Assembly (NCBI RefSeq): GCF_004353905.1
Contig: NZ_SMOD01000040.1
Location: 1 to 64,000, forward strand
Source: Paraburkholderia guartelaensis
GTDB taxonomy: Bacteria > Pseudomonadota > Gammaproteobacteria > Burkholderiales > Burkholderiaceae
Length of the DNA stretch: 64,000 bases
Direction: 5' to 3'
The notes beneath the pieces were generated by a model that was not told the origin of the DNA, did no database searches, and worked only from the letters and a program-made list of their open reading frames with translations. The position numbers and the translations under genes are program-made. Shown piece after piece: positions 43,925 through 51,955 of the stretch (position 1 is its first letter; each line of letters opens with the position of its first letter).

Positions 43925-44344
43925 ATGACGACGAAACGACTCTTGACCGAAGCCGAAATCCTGAAGATGAGCGACAAGGATTACATGAACGAGGATCAGC
44001 TCGCCTTCTTCAAGAACCGGCTCGAACAGCTGCAGGCGGAAATCCTCCGCAATGCGGGCCAGACCACCGAGAATCTGCGCGAAACCGTGATCGTTCCCGA
44101 TCCGGCCGACCGCGCGACGATCGAAGAAGAGCATGCGCTCGAGCTGCGTACGCGCGACCGCGAACGCAAGCTGCTCAAGAAGGTGCAGCAATCGCTCGCG
44201 CGCATCGATTCCGGCGACTACGGCTGGTGCGAAGAAACGGGCGAGCCGATCGGCATCCCGCGTCTGCTCGCGCGCCCGACCGCCACGCTCTCGCTCGAAG
44301 CGCAAGAGCGCCGCGAACTGCGCCAGAAGCTGTTCGGCGACTGA
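43925..44344 (+). CDS. dksA: RNA polymerase-binding transcription factor DksA, one-cysteine type
   Basis: This is a 139-residue protein. The coiled-coil (about 20-95) carries the conserved tip in PDPADRATIEEEHAL, where the Asp-x-x-Asp residues near 60 reach the polymerase active site and act with ppGpp. The globular end lacks the four-Cys zinc finger: where E. coli has CxxC...CxxC, this protein has WCEET...SLEA, leaving one Cys. One-Cys DksA proteins are known in other proteobacteria and work without zinc. The neighbouring zinc-type GTPase gene fits zinc economy. Upstream in-frame codons add nothing conserved. Confidence 0.95.
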   Translation: MTTKRLLTEAEILKMSDKDYMNEDQLAFFKNRLEQLQAEILRNAGQTTENLRETVIVPDPADRATIEEEHALELRTRDRERKLLKKVQQSLARIDSGDYGWCEETGEPIGIPRLLARPTATLSLEAQERRELRQKLFGD

Positions 44345-44401
44345 GCTTTATTCTGGCCGCGAAGCCCTGTTTGCGCGGCGAGTGACTTGCCTTCCCTGTC
44401 G

Positions 44402-44434
44402 AAGCGCACGGAGCACCGTGCGCTTTTTTCTTTT
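44402..44434 (+). terminator. intrinsic terminator after dksA
   Basis: Perfect 10-bp stem AAGCGCACGG/CCGTGCGCTT with loop AGCA, then TTTTTTCTTTT. Confidence 0.93.
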
Positions 44435-44493
44435 GCGCGCGCCGTTGCGCGTCTAGCCACCGTGCCGCCGCGCCGTTTTCTGCGCCCGCGGCC

Positions 44494-44520
44494 CTTGATA
44501 TGCCCACCGCCGCCCTAAAC
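44494..44520 (+). promoter_or_regulatory. possible heat-shock (sigma-32) promoter of hslVU
   Basis: CTTGAT (44494-44499), thirteen bases, then CCCTAAAC (44513-44520) resembles the sigma-32 elements CTTGAA and CCCCATNT. HslVU is a heat-shock operon in relatives. The match is partial. Confidence 0.35.
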
Positions 44521-44690
44521 TCCAATGGATATGCGCTCGCGGCGCGCCCCAAGGCGCGCGCAACGCAACCGGAATCAGGGCGGCGGCGCCCGCAGCGTGC
44601 ACGGCGCGCGAGCACCGCGGCGCCCACCCGAAAGCGGCAGGCACACCACCTTCGCATCCAACCCGGCATCAACGGTAAAAAGGAACGCAC

Positions 44691-45227
44691 ATGGAGCAAT
44701 TTCACGGCACGACGATCGTATCCGTGCGGCGCGGCGACAAGGTCGCGCTCGGCGGCGACGGCCAGGTCACCCTCGGCAACATCGTCATGAAGGGTGGCGC
44801 GAAGAAGGTCCGGCGCATTTACGGCGGCAAGGTCATGGTCGGCTTCGCCGGCGGCACCGCCGACGCGTTCTCGCTGCTCGACCGCTTCGAAGCCAAGCTC
44901 GAAAAACATCAGGGCAACCTCACGCGCGCGGCCGTCGAACTCGCCAAGGACTGGCGCACCGACCGCATGCTGCGCCGCCTCGAAGCCATGCTGATCGCCG
45001 CCGACGCGACCACCACGCTCGTGATCACCGGCAACGGCGACGTGCTCGACCCCGAAGAAGGCATCTGCGCGATCGGTTCGGGCGGCGCGTATGCGCAGGC
45101 CGCGGCCCGCGCGCTCATGGAGAACACCGAACTCTCGCCGCGCGAGATCGTCGAAAAGTCGCTCGAGATCGCGGGCGACATGTGCATCTACACGAATCAC
45201 AACCGCGTGATCGAAACCATCGAATAA
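44691..45227 (+). CDS. hslV: ATP-dependent protease proteolytic subunit HslV
   Basis: This 178-residue threonine protease forms a double hexamer with the HslU ATPase. The propeptide MEQFHG is removed to expose Thr in TTIVSVRRGDKVALGGDGQVT; GGKVMVGFAGGTADAF and AIGSGGAYAQAAARAL are typical. AAGGAA precedes the ATG. hslU follows after 36 bases, so they form one operon. It degrades misfolded and regulatory proteins in the cytoplasm. Confidence 0.97.
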   Translation: MEQFHGTTIVSVRRGDKVALGGDGQVTLGNIVMKGGAKKVRRIYGGKVMVGFAGGTADAFSLLDRFEAKLEKHQGNLTRAAVELAKDWRTDRMLRRLEAMLIAADATTTLVITGNGDVLDPEEGICAIGSGGAYAQAAARALMENTELSPREIVEKSLEIAGDMCIYTNHNRVIETIE

Positions 45228-45263
45228 CTCGCCAACCGACCGTACAGACGAGAAGGAATCAGG

Positions 45264-46613
45264 ATGAGCACCATGACCCCCGCCGAGATCGTCTCGGAAC
45301 TCGACAAGCACATCATCGGCCAGGCGAACGCGAAGAAGGCCGTGGCCGTCGCGCTGCGCAACCGCTGGCGCCGCCAGCAGGTCGCGGATCCGCTGCGCCA
45401 GGAAATCACGCCGAAGAACATCCTCATGATCGGGCCGACGGGCGTCGGCAAGACCGAAATCGCGCGGCGTCTCGCGAAGCTTGCAGACGCGCCGTTCATC
45501 AAGATCGAAGCGACCAAGTTCACCGAAGTGGGCTACGTGGGCCGCGACGTGGACAGCATCGTGCGTGACCTCATCGAAATCTCGGTGAAGCAGACGCGCG
45601 AAACGGAAATGCGCAAGGTGCGCAGCAAGGCCACGGATCAGGCCGAAGACCGCATCCTCGACATCCTGCTGCCGACGGCGCGCCCGGTAGGCTTCGGTTC
45701 GTCCGATGCGGCGAGCCACGCCGAAAGCGGCGACAACACGACGCGTCAGACCTTCCGCAAGCGCCTGCGCGAAGGCCAGCTCGACGACAAGGAAATCGAG
45801 CTGGACGTCGAGCAGCCGCAAGCGGGCATGGACATCATGGGCCCCCCGGGCATGGAAGACATGACCGAGCAGATCCGCTCGATGTTCGCCAATCTGGGCG
45901 GTGGCAAGAAAACGCGCCGCAAGGTGAAGGTCAAGGAAGCGCTCAAGCTGCTGACCGACGAAGAAGCCGGCAAGATGCTCAACGACGAAGAGGTCAAGCA
46001 AAAGGCCGTGCAGAACGTCGAGCAGAACGGCATCGTGTTCCTCGACGAAATCGACAAGATCGCCTCGCGCAACAACGAAGGCAGCGGCGGCGAAGTTTCG
46101 CGTCAGGGCGTGCAGCGCGATCTGCTGCCGCTCGTGGAAGGCACGACCATCAACACGAAATACGGGATGGTGAAGACCGATCACGTCCTGTTCATCGCGA
46201 GCGGCGCGTTCCATCTCTCAAAGCCGAGCGATCTGATTCCCGAACTGCAGGGCCGCTTCCCGATTCGCGTGGAACTCGATTCGCTCTCCGTGAAGGACTT
46301 CGAAGCGATTCTGGTCGCGACCGACGCGAGCCTCGTGAAGCAGTATCAGGCGCTGCTCGCCACCGAAGACGTGCAGCTCGATTTCGCAGAAGACGGTATT
46401 CGCCGCCTCGCGGAAATCGCCTTCTCCGTGAACGAGAAGACCGAGAACATCGGAGCGCGCCGTCTCTACACGGTGATCGAAAAGCTGCTGGAAGACGTGT
46501 CGTTCGCCGCCGGCAATCATGCGGGCAAGAGCGTGACCATCGACGCCGCCTATGTCGACCGCGCGCTCGGCGAAGTGGCGCAGGACGAAGACCTGTCGCG
46601 TTACGTGCTCTAA
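45264..46613 (+). CDS. hslU: ATP-dependent protease ATPase subunit HslU
   Basis: The 449-residue AAA+ unfoldase has Walker A IGPTGVGKTEIARRLA near 57, the pore loop in VGYVGRDVDS near 91, Walker B GIVFLDEIDKIA near 255 and sensor residues in FIASGAFHLSKPSDLIPELQGRFPIR (read in shorter parts) near 310. The C-terminal SRYVL tail inserts into HslV to activate it. An intermediate domain at about 110-240 is present. AGAAGGAA lies before the start. A strong bidirectional terminator follows. Confidence 0.97.
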   Translation: MSTMTPAEIVSELDKHIIGQANAKKAVAVALRNRWRRQQVADPLRQEITPKNILMIGPTGVGKTEIARRLAKLADAPFIKIEATKFTEVGYVGRDVDSIVRDLIEISVKQTRETEMRKVRSKATDQAEDRILDILLPTARPVGFGSSDAASHAESGDNTTRQTFRKRLREGQLDDKEIELDVEQPQAGMDIMGPPGMEDMTEQIRSMFANLGGGKKTRRKVKVKEALKLLTDEEAGKMLNDEEVKQKAVQNVEQNGIVFLDEIDKIASRNNEGSGGEVSRQGVQRDLLPLVEGTTINTKYGMVKTDHVLFIASGAFHLSKPSDLIPELQGRFPIRVELDSLSVKDFEAILVATDASLVKQYQALLATEDVQLDFAEDGIRRLAEIAFSVNEKTENIGARRLYTVIEKLLEDVSFAAGNHAGKSVTIDAAYVDRALGEVAQDEDLSRYVL

Positions 46614-46632
46614 ACGCAACGCATGGCGCATG

Positions 46633-46664
46633 AAAAAGGGACCCCGCGGGGTCCCTTTTCTTTT
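46633..46664. terminator. bidirectional terminator between hslU and the RegA-type gene
   Basis: Perfect 12-bp stem AAAAGGGACCCC/GGGGTCCCTTTT with a two-base loop and flanking A and T runs serves both converging operons. Confidence 0.93.
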
Positions 46665-46682
46665 GCCGCGCCGTAGCTGTGC

Positions 46683-47225
46683 TTACTGGCGCACCGGGCG
46701 CTTCGCGAGCTTGCGCTGCAGCGTGCGCCGGTGCATGTTGAGCGCGCGAGCCGTGGCAGAGATGTTGCCGTTGTGCTCGGCCAGCACGCGCTGGATGTGC
46801 TCCCATTCGAGGCGCGCGACCGAGAGCGGCGCCGGGTGCTCGATGGCCTCTTCGGCCTGCACGGCGCTCGCATCGCTTTGGAGTGCCGAGAGAATCATCT
46901 CGACGTTGGCGGGCTTGGCCAGATAGTTGTCCGCGCCGTCCTTCACGGCCTGCACCGCCGTGGCGATGCTCGCGTAGCCCGTGAGCACGAGCATGCGCGC
47001 GTCCGGCTGCAGTTCGCGCAGCGGTGCGATGAGCGACAGGCCTGAGTCGTTGCCGAGATGCAGGTCCACGGTGATCTGCGAGAACTTCTGCTGGTTGGCG
47101 AAGCGAATCGCCTCTTCCGCATTGTGTGCCTGCTTCACCTCGAAGCCGCGCCGCGTGAGGCCGCGCGTGAGGATGTCGGAGAACACTTCGTCGTCGTCGA
47201 TGACCAGAAAACTCATATCGCTCAT
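46683..47225 (-). CDS. RegA/PrrA-type response regulator
   Basis: This 180-residue regulator has a receiver domain (about 1-120; DDD10-12, phospho-acceptor Asp54 in TVDLHLG, Lys near 103 in LAKP) and a short Fis-type helix-turn-helix (about 140-175, EHIQRVLAEHNGNISATARA then LNMHRRTLQRKLAKR). That layout matches RegA/PrrA/RoxR regulators, which control redox-dependent respiration genes. It lies 18 bases after the kinase gene. The ATG at 47216 (MSFLVIDDD) is an alternative start. Some species name it roxR or regA. Confidence 0.9.
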   Translation of the reverse strand: MSDMSFLVIDDDEVFSDILTRGLTRRGFEVKQAHNAEEAIRFANQQKFSQITVDLHLGNDSGLSLIAPLRELQPDARMLVLTGYASIATAVQAVKDGADNYLAKPANVEMILSALQSDASAVQAEEAIEHPAPLSVARLEWEHIQRVLAEHNGNISATARALNMHRRTLQRKLAKRPVRQ

Positions 47226-47243
47226 GCCTAATTCTCCGTGTTG

Positions 47244-48677
47244 TTACGCGGCGTCGGACCGGGTCGGCCCCTCGCCTGATCCAATCTCCGAACCCGCGGG
47301 CGCTGCGCCTTCGCGCGCCGCCGCGGGGTTCGCCTGACCCGCCTTGACCTGTTTCGCCGGCAAGCGCAGCACCGCACGGGTGCCGCGTGGACGGCGCGTG
47401 CGCGTGCCGCTGCCGGTTGCGGCGCCAGCCGACGTCTCGTCATCCGCGCCGCTCACTTCGCCCGACGCGCTGCCGGGCGGCGTGACGTCGTTGAGCTCGA
47501 TCGAACCGCCAAGCCGCGCCGCCGACGAAAACGCCAGATACAGCCCGACGCCGTGACCGCCCTGGGTGCTGTCCACGGGCGCGGCGCCCAGCGAGGCGCG
47601 CAGCGATGAGGGAATGCCGGGCCCCGCATCGCAAACTTCGAAATCGACGTACCCGGCTCGCGCGGCCGCATAGGCGCGCAGCGTCACGAAATCGCGGCTG
47701 GCACGCGCGGCGTTGTCGAGCAGGATGGTGAGGATCTGGCCAACGGCGACAGTGTCGTCGAGGGCGAAGTCGTTCGGTCCATTGTCGAGGAGTTCGAACT
47801 TCACGTGCGGATGGCGCAAGCGCCATTGCTCGACGAAAGGCCCGAGCCATTCACTCACAAGCTGACGCGCGCCTGCGGACGAAGCGCGGCTCCTCAGCCG
47901 TGCGAGCGCCGAGGTGCAAAGCGAGATCTGCTTGTCGAGCAATTCGAGGTCGGCGGCATACGGCGAGAGGCCCTTGTCCGTACGCGCGACGTCGCGCAAT
48001 TCCTCGGTGAGCATGGCGATGGTCGAGAGCGGCGTGCCGATCTCGTGCGCCACGGTGGCGGCCTGCACGCCCAGCGCCACGGCGCGCTCGTCGCGCAACA
48101 GGCGCTGCTGCGCGTCGCCGAGCGCGGTGTCGCGCTGGCGCAGCGCGCGCGACATACGCGCGACGAACCACACGATCAGGCACACGCTCACCATGAAGTT
48201 CACCCACATGCCCGCGCGATAGTAGTCGAACAGGTTGGCGGGATTGTCGAGATTGAGCGGAACGTTGTCGAAGCCGAGCAGCACGTAGCAGGCCACCGCG
48301 AAGGCCGCGAGCCAGGCGGTGAGATACCACGGCAGCACGGCGGCTGCAATGGCGAGCGAGGGCAGATAGAGCGAGACGAACGGATTGGTCGTGCCGCCGG
48401 AAAGAAAGAGCAGCGCGGAAAGCGCGCCGAGATCGACCCAGAGCTGGCCGAACAATTCGAGATTCGACTCGGGACGATCCTGCGTGACGCGCAGCCAGGT
48501 CACGCCGTTGAACGCCACTTCCATGGCGATCACGAACAGCATGGCGGGCAGCGGCAACTGCACGCCGATGAAGAGCTGCACGAACGCGATCGTGCAGAGC
48601 TGGCCGATGATGGCGAGACTGCGCAGCCAGAACAGATGGCTGAGATTGACGCGAGCACTGACGGTTATGCGATGCAT
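47244..48677 (-). CDS. RegB/PrrB-type redox-sensing histidine kinase
   Basis: The 477-residue kinase has about six N-terminal membrane helices. The quinone-binding heptapeptide GGTTNPF at 94-100, phospho-acceptor His211 in VAHEIGTPLSTI and Cys254 in KQISLCTSALARLR line up with RegB, in which the cysteine is a redox switch. HATPase motifs follow (LLDNAARAS, CDAGPGIP, GVGLYLAFSSAA). A 75-residue Ser/Gly/Ala/Pro-rich tail without known domains ends the protein. It senses ubiquinone redox state and phosphorylates the RegA-type protein encoded downstream. In Rhodobacter this system switches aerobic and anaerobic metabolism. Confidence 0.92.
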   Translation of the reverse strand: MHRITVSARVNLSHLFWLRSLAIIGQLCTIAFVQLFIGVQLPLPAMLFVIAMEVAFNGVTWLRVTQDRPESNLELFGQLWVDLGALSALLFLSGGTTNPFVSLYLPSLAIAAAVLPWYLTAWLAAFAVACYVLLGFDNVPLNLDNPANLFDYYRAGMWVNFMVSVCLIVWFVARMSRALRQRDTALGDAQQRLLRDERAVALGVQAATVAHEIGTPLSTIAMLTEELRDVARTDKGLSPYAADLELLDKQISLCTSALARLRSRASSAGARQLVSEWLGPFVEQWRLRHPHVKFELLDNGPNDFALDDTVAVGQILTILLDNAARASRDFVTLRAYAAARAGYVDFEVCDAGPGIPSSLRASLGAAPVDSTQGGHGVGLYLAFSSAARLGGSIELNDVTPPGSASGEVSGADDETSAGAATGSGTRTRRPRGTRAVLRLPAKQVKAGQANPAAAREGAAPAGSEIGSGEGPTRSDAA

Positions 48678-48794
48678 GCTGTCAGTTTACCGGTTAGGAC
48701 TTATCTGATTCATCATCTTGAAAGGGTTTGCTTCAATCTATGTCATTCGCCGAACACTTTTACTTCGGCGCTTTCTGACAAGCAAAACGGAATA

Positions 48795-50456
48795 ATGCAG
48801 ACCTCGCCCCCTGACGTATTCCACACCGTGCGCAATCTCTTTCTCGATTTCGTCGACGCTGCGGTGGCCGGTGGGACCGCCAGGAAGACCGATGCGTCCG
48901 CACACGAATTGCTGGCCGCCACGCACGCCGCGCTGAGCGGCCTCGACGACGACGCGCTCATGCTCATCGCCGCTCGCGCACAGGATAGCGCGCTGGCGCA
49001 AGAACCCGTGCGCCTGAGCGCAGCGATCGCCCGGCTCGCGCCACAGCGGGCCGCCGCATGGTTCGCAGCGGGCCTCGCGCTGCAGTTTGCAAACCGTCAC
49101 GCCGAAGCGGTAGAACCTTACCGCCATGCGCTGGCAATCGCGCGGAAGTTTCCAAATCTGCGCAACAATCTTGCTACGGCTTTGATGCAGATCAATTTTG
49201 GAGACCGCGAGATTCTGCCGCTGCTCGAAGAAACGGTCGCCGAAGAGCCTGACAACGTCAACGCCTGGATCAACCTTGCCCGCGTGTTCCCAACCGATAC
49301 CGACGCGGCGCGTCCACTCCACGCCAGCCGTCGCGCACTCGAACTCGCGCCGCAAAGTCCGCTCGCCCTGAACAACCACGCGATGGCCTGCAAGGAAACG
49401 CAGCAGTGGGACGAGGTTGAACGCGCGGCGCGCGCCGCCTGCCAGTATGCGCCCAACGACGCATCGCTACGCTTGAACCTGTCGATGACGCAGCTTCTGC
49501 GGGGCAACTATGCCGAGGGCTGGCCCGGACACGAGATGCGCTGGCAGGGGTCGAGCGAGCTGGCCATGGGCCGCCCGGTGTTCCCGAAGCCCGAATGGCG
49601 AGGCGAGCCGCTCGCGGGCCGCACATTGCTGGTATGGGGCGAACAGGGCATGGGCGACGTGCTGCAATTCTGCCGCTACGTGCCCATGCTCGCCGAGCGC
49701 GTGCATCGCGAAGGCGGCCGTCTCGTCTGGAATGCGTTTCCGCAGATGGGCGCCCTGCTCTCGCGCAGCCTGGGCAGCCATTGCGATCTGTACTGCGCGG
49801 GCGGCCCAATCGAAAACCTGCCGCCCTACGATTGCGAAGTCTCGCTGTTGAGCTTGCCGCTCATCTTCGGCACTGAGGAAGCGACGATCCCGGGCCCCAT
49901 CGGTTATCTCAAGCCCGATCCCGAGGCGGCGGCGCGCTGGCGCAAATGCCTTGCGGGCGAACAGCGCCTGAAGGTCGGGCTCGTGTGGACGGGCAGCCTC
50001 ACGCACAAGCGCAATCCGTTTCGTCGCGTCGGGCTCGAGCGGTACGCCCGGCATTTCGGCGGCATCGAGGGCGTGGCGTTCTACTCGCTGCAGCCCGGCG
50101 CGGAGCAGGACATCGCCGCGGCGCGCGAAGCGGGCTTCGAGGTGGCCGATTTCAGCGCGCAGTGGACGACCTTCGACGACACCGCCGCGTTCGTCGACGC
50201 GCTCGATCTGGTGATTTCCGTTTGCACGTCGAGCGCACATCTTGCAGGTGCGCTCGGCAAGCCCGCGTGGGTGCTGCTGGACGTCAATCCGCATTGGGTC
50301 TGGCTGCTGGATCGGCGGGACAGCCCGTGGTATCCGAATACCCGGCTGTATCGTCAAAAGACGTTCAAACAGTGGGAGCCCGTGCTCGACGAAGTGAGCG
50401 CCGATCTCGCGGCGCTCGCGCACGGAGTGCAATTCAGCGGGCAAGTCAGGGCATAG
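48795..50456 (+). CDS. TPR protein with a glycosyltransferase-like C-terminal domain
   Basis: This is a 553-residue protein. Residues about 80-260 hold four or five tetratricopeptide repeats (for example AAWFAAGLALQFANRHAEAV, NVNAWINLARVF, PLALNNHAMACKE). Residues about 290-540 look like a GT9/ADP-heptose-transferase-type fold: LLVWGEQGMGDVLQFCRY near 275, and VGLVWTGSLTHKRNPFRRVG and SVCTSSAHLAGALGKPAWVLL further on. Such proteins may modify surface or flagellar proteins. The ATG at 48795 is the first with coding-like sequence; codons upstream belong to an antisense shadow of the kinase gene. It overlaps the convergent CWC gene by 11 bases. Confidence 0.85.
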   Translation: MQTSPPDVFHTVRNLFLDFVDAAVAGGTARKTDASAHELLAATHAALSGLDDDALMLIAARAQDSALAQEPVRLSAAIARLAPQRAAAWFAAGLALQFANRHAEAVEPYRHALAIARKFPNLRNNLATALMQINFGDREILPLLEETVAEEPDNVNAWINLARVFPTDTDAARPLHASRRALELAPQSPLALNNHAMACKETQQWDEVERAARAACQYAPNDASLRLNLSMTQLLRGNYAEGWPGHEMRWQGSSELAMGRPVFPKPEWRGEPLAGRTLLVWGEQGMGDVLQFCRYVPMLAERVHREGGRLVWNAFPQMGALLSRSLGSHCDLYCAGGPIENLPPYDCEVSLLSLPLIFGTEEATIPGPIGYLKPDPEAAARWRKCLAGEQRLKVGLVWTGSLTHKRNPFRRVGLERYARHFGGIEGVAFYSLQPGAEQDIAAAREAGFEVADFSAQWTTFDDTAAFVDALDLVISVCTSSAHLAGALGKPAWVLLDVNPHWVWLLDRRDSPWYPNTRLYRQKTFKQWEPVLDEVSADLAALAHGVQFSGQVRA

Positions 50457-50682
50457 CGCTCCTGCCCTTCGGCGAGGCTCCCGCTGCCGGGGCCGCCGCT
50501 GCCGCGAGGCATTCGGGGCAAAGGCAGCGCCCGCGCGGGTCCAGCTCGCTAGCCGGCAAGGCGGGCAGCGACTTGCACCAGCAATCGAAGGGTTCGGTGT
50601 TCCTGCCGCAGTCGAAGCTGTTGCCGCAGCGCGGGCAGCGGGCGCTTTTCATGCCGGTGGCGGGCACGGCGGAGGCGGTCAT
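50446..50682 (-). CDS. cysteine-rich CWC family small protein
   Basis: The 78-residue product has a CPRCGNSFDCG site, CWCKSLP and CLCPECLAAA, about eight Cys arranged as in CWC-type putative zinc-binding proteins. GAGGAG lies about nine bases upstream of the ATG at 50682. The long minus-strand frame beyond it is only a shadow of argB. The function is unknown. It converges on, and slightly overlaps, the TPR gene. Confidence 0.82.
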   Translation of the reverse strand: MTASAVPATGMKSARCPRCGNSFDCGRNTEPFDCWCKSLPALPASELDPRGRCLCPECLAAAAAPAAGASPKGRSAMP

Positions 50683-51003
50683 GGCGCGCACTCCTCTCGA
50701 AGCCATGGGTTGGCGACAAGAAGATGATGCCACAGCCCGCGCGCGCGTCCTGCGCCTCGCTTTTCCCGCCCGCCTTCCTCTGCCGATTTCGCCCCGTTTT
50801 GCAGCGCTGCCGATGCGCTCGCGCCCGTGTTGCGCGTGTGCCTCGCGAAGCGCCCGATGCGCGTCGTTTTCCCCGCCGTTTTCCCTGCTGCACCGCGCCA
50901 GTCCTGTACAATCCGCCCTGTTTCGACCGTTTTGCGGCCGCGTTTTTCGTCCGCGGATATTCGTCCGCGAGTTTCGTCCGTTTTTCGTCCAGTCTCCGCC
51001 GCC
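50683..51003. other. 321-base region upstream of argB with a repeat
   Basis: TTCGTCC occurs four times at 50946, 50960, 50973 and 50984 (spacings of 14, 13 and 11), just before argB. TACAAT near 50909-50914 may be the -10 element. No ArgR-box pair was certain. Confidence 0.4.
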
Positions 51004-51903
51004 ATGTCCGAGCCCATCGACCTTTCGCAGATTGCCCCCACCCTGAAAGCCGAAATTCTGGCCGAAGCGCTGCCTTACATTCGCCAGTACCACGGCAAGA
51101 CCGTCGTCATCAAGTACGGCGGCAATGCCATGACCGAAGAGCGGCTCAAGCAGGGCTTCGCGCGCGACGTCATCCTGCTCAAGCTCGTGGGCATCAATCC
51201 GGTCATCGTGCACGGCGGCGGCCCGCAGATCGATACGGCGCTCAAGAAGATCGGCAAGCAAGGCACGTTCATCCAGGGCATGCGCGTCACGGATGAAGAA
51301 ACCATGGAAGTCGTCGAGTGGGTGCTCGGCGGCGAGGTGCAGCAGGACATCGTCACGCTCATCAACCACTTCGGCGGCCACGCGGTCGGCCTGACCGGCA
51401 AGGACGGCGGCCTGATCCACGCCCGCAAGCTGATGATGCCGGACCGTGACAACCCGGGTCAGTACATCGACATCGGCCAGGTGGGCGAAGTCGAGGCGAT
51501 CAACCCGGCGGTCGTGAAGGCGCTCCAGGACGACGCGTTCATTCCGGTGATCTCGCCGATCGGCTTCGGCGAAGACGGCCTCTCGTACAACATCAACGCC
51601 GACCTCGTGGCGGGCAAGCTCGCCGTGGTGCTCAACGCCGAAAAGCTCGTGATGATGACGAACATCCCCGGCGTGATGGACAAGGCGGGCAATCTGCTCA
51701 CCGACCTCTCGGCTCGCGAGATCGACGCCCTCTTCGAAGACGGCACGATCTCGGGCGGCATGCTGCCGAAGATCTCGTCGGCGCTCGACGCAGCCAAGAG
51801 CGGCGTGCGCTCGGTGCACATCATCGACGGCCGCATCGAGCATTCGGTGCTGCTGGAAATCCTGACCGAACAGCCGTTCGGCACGATGATCCGCTCGCAC
51901 TAA
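51004..51903 (+). CDS. argB: acetylglutamate kinase
   Basis: ArgB phosphorylates N-acetylglutamate, the second step of arginine synthesis, in the cytoplasm. This 299-residue protein has KYGGNAM near 38, VHGGGPQID near 70, GKDGGLI near 133, VISPIGFGEDGLSYNINAD near 180 and the C-terminal DGRIEHSVLLE. The length and the LSQIAPTLKAEILAEALPYI start are typical of the longer, arginine-feedback-sensitive hexameric type. Upstream in-frame codons are not conserved-looking. The HAD gene follows, in the order argB-HAD-slmA. Confidence 0.96.
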   Translation: MSEPIDLSQIAPTLKAEILAEALPYIRQYHGKTVVIKYGGNAMTEERLKQGFARDVILLKLVGINPVIVHGGGPQIDTALKKIGKQGTFIQGMRVTDEETMEVVEWVLGGEVQQDIVTLINHFGGHAVGLTGKDGGLIHARKLMMPDRDNPGQYIDIGQVGEVEAINPAVVKALQDDAFIPVISPIGFGEDGLSYNINADLVAGKLAVVLNAEKLVMMTNIPGVMDKAGNLLTDLSAREIDALFEDGTISGGMLPKISSALDAAKSGVRSVHIIDGRIEHSVLLEILTEQPFGTMIRSH

Positions 51904-51955
51904 GCCCCTGCCTCCCGGCGGTGGCGCCATGCCGCCGCCGCGTCTCACGTCCGCG

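Larger units (their letters stand above)
44345..44690. other. 346-base gap between dksA and hslV
   Basis: The left part holds the dksA terminator; the right part carries the hslVU promoter region. No gene was recognised. Confidence 0.5.

Noticed and set aside
50683..51948. Long minus-strand open frame of about 500 codons across argB
   Set aside because: It is antisense to argB with Arg/His/Asp-rich composition. Only its 3' end (50446-50682), with the Cys motifs, is a real gene.
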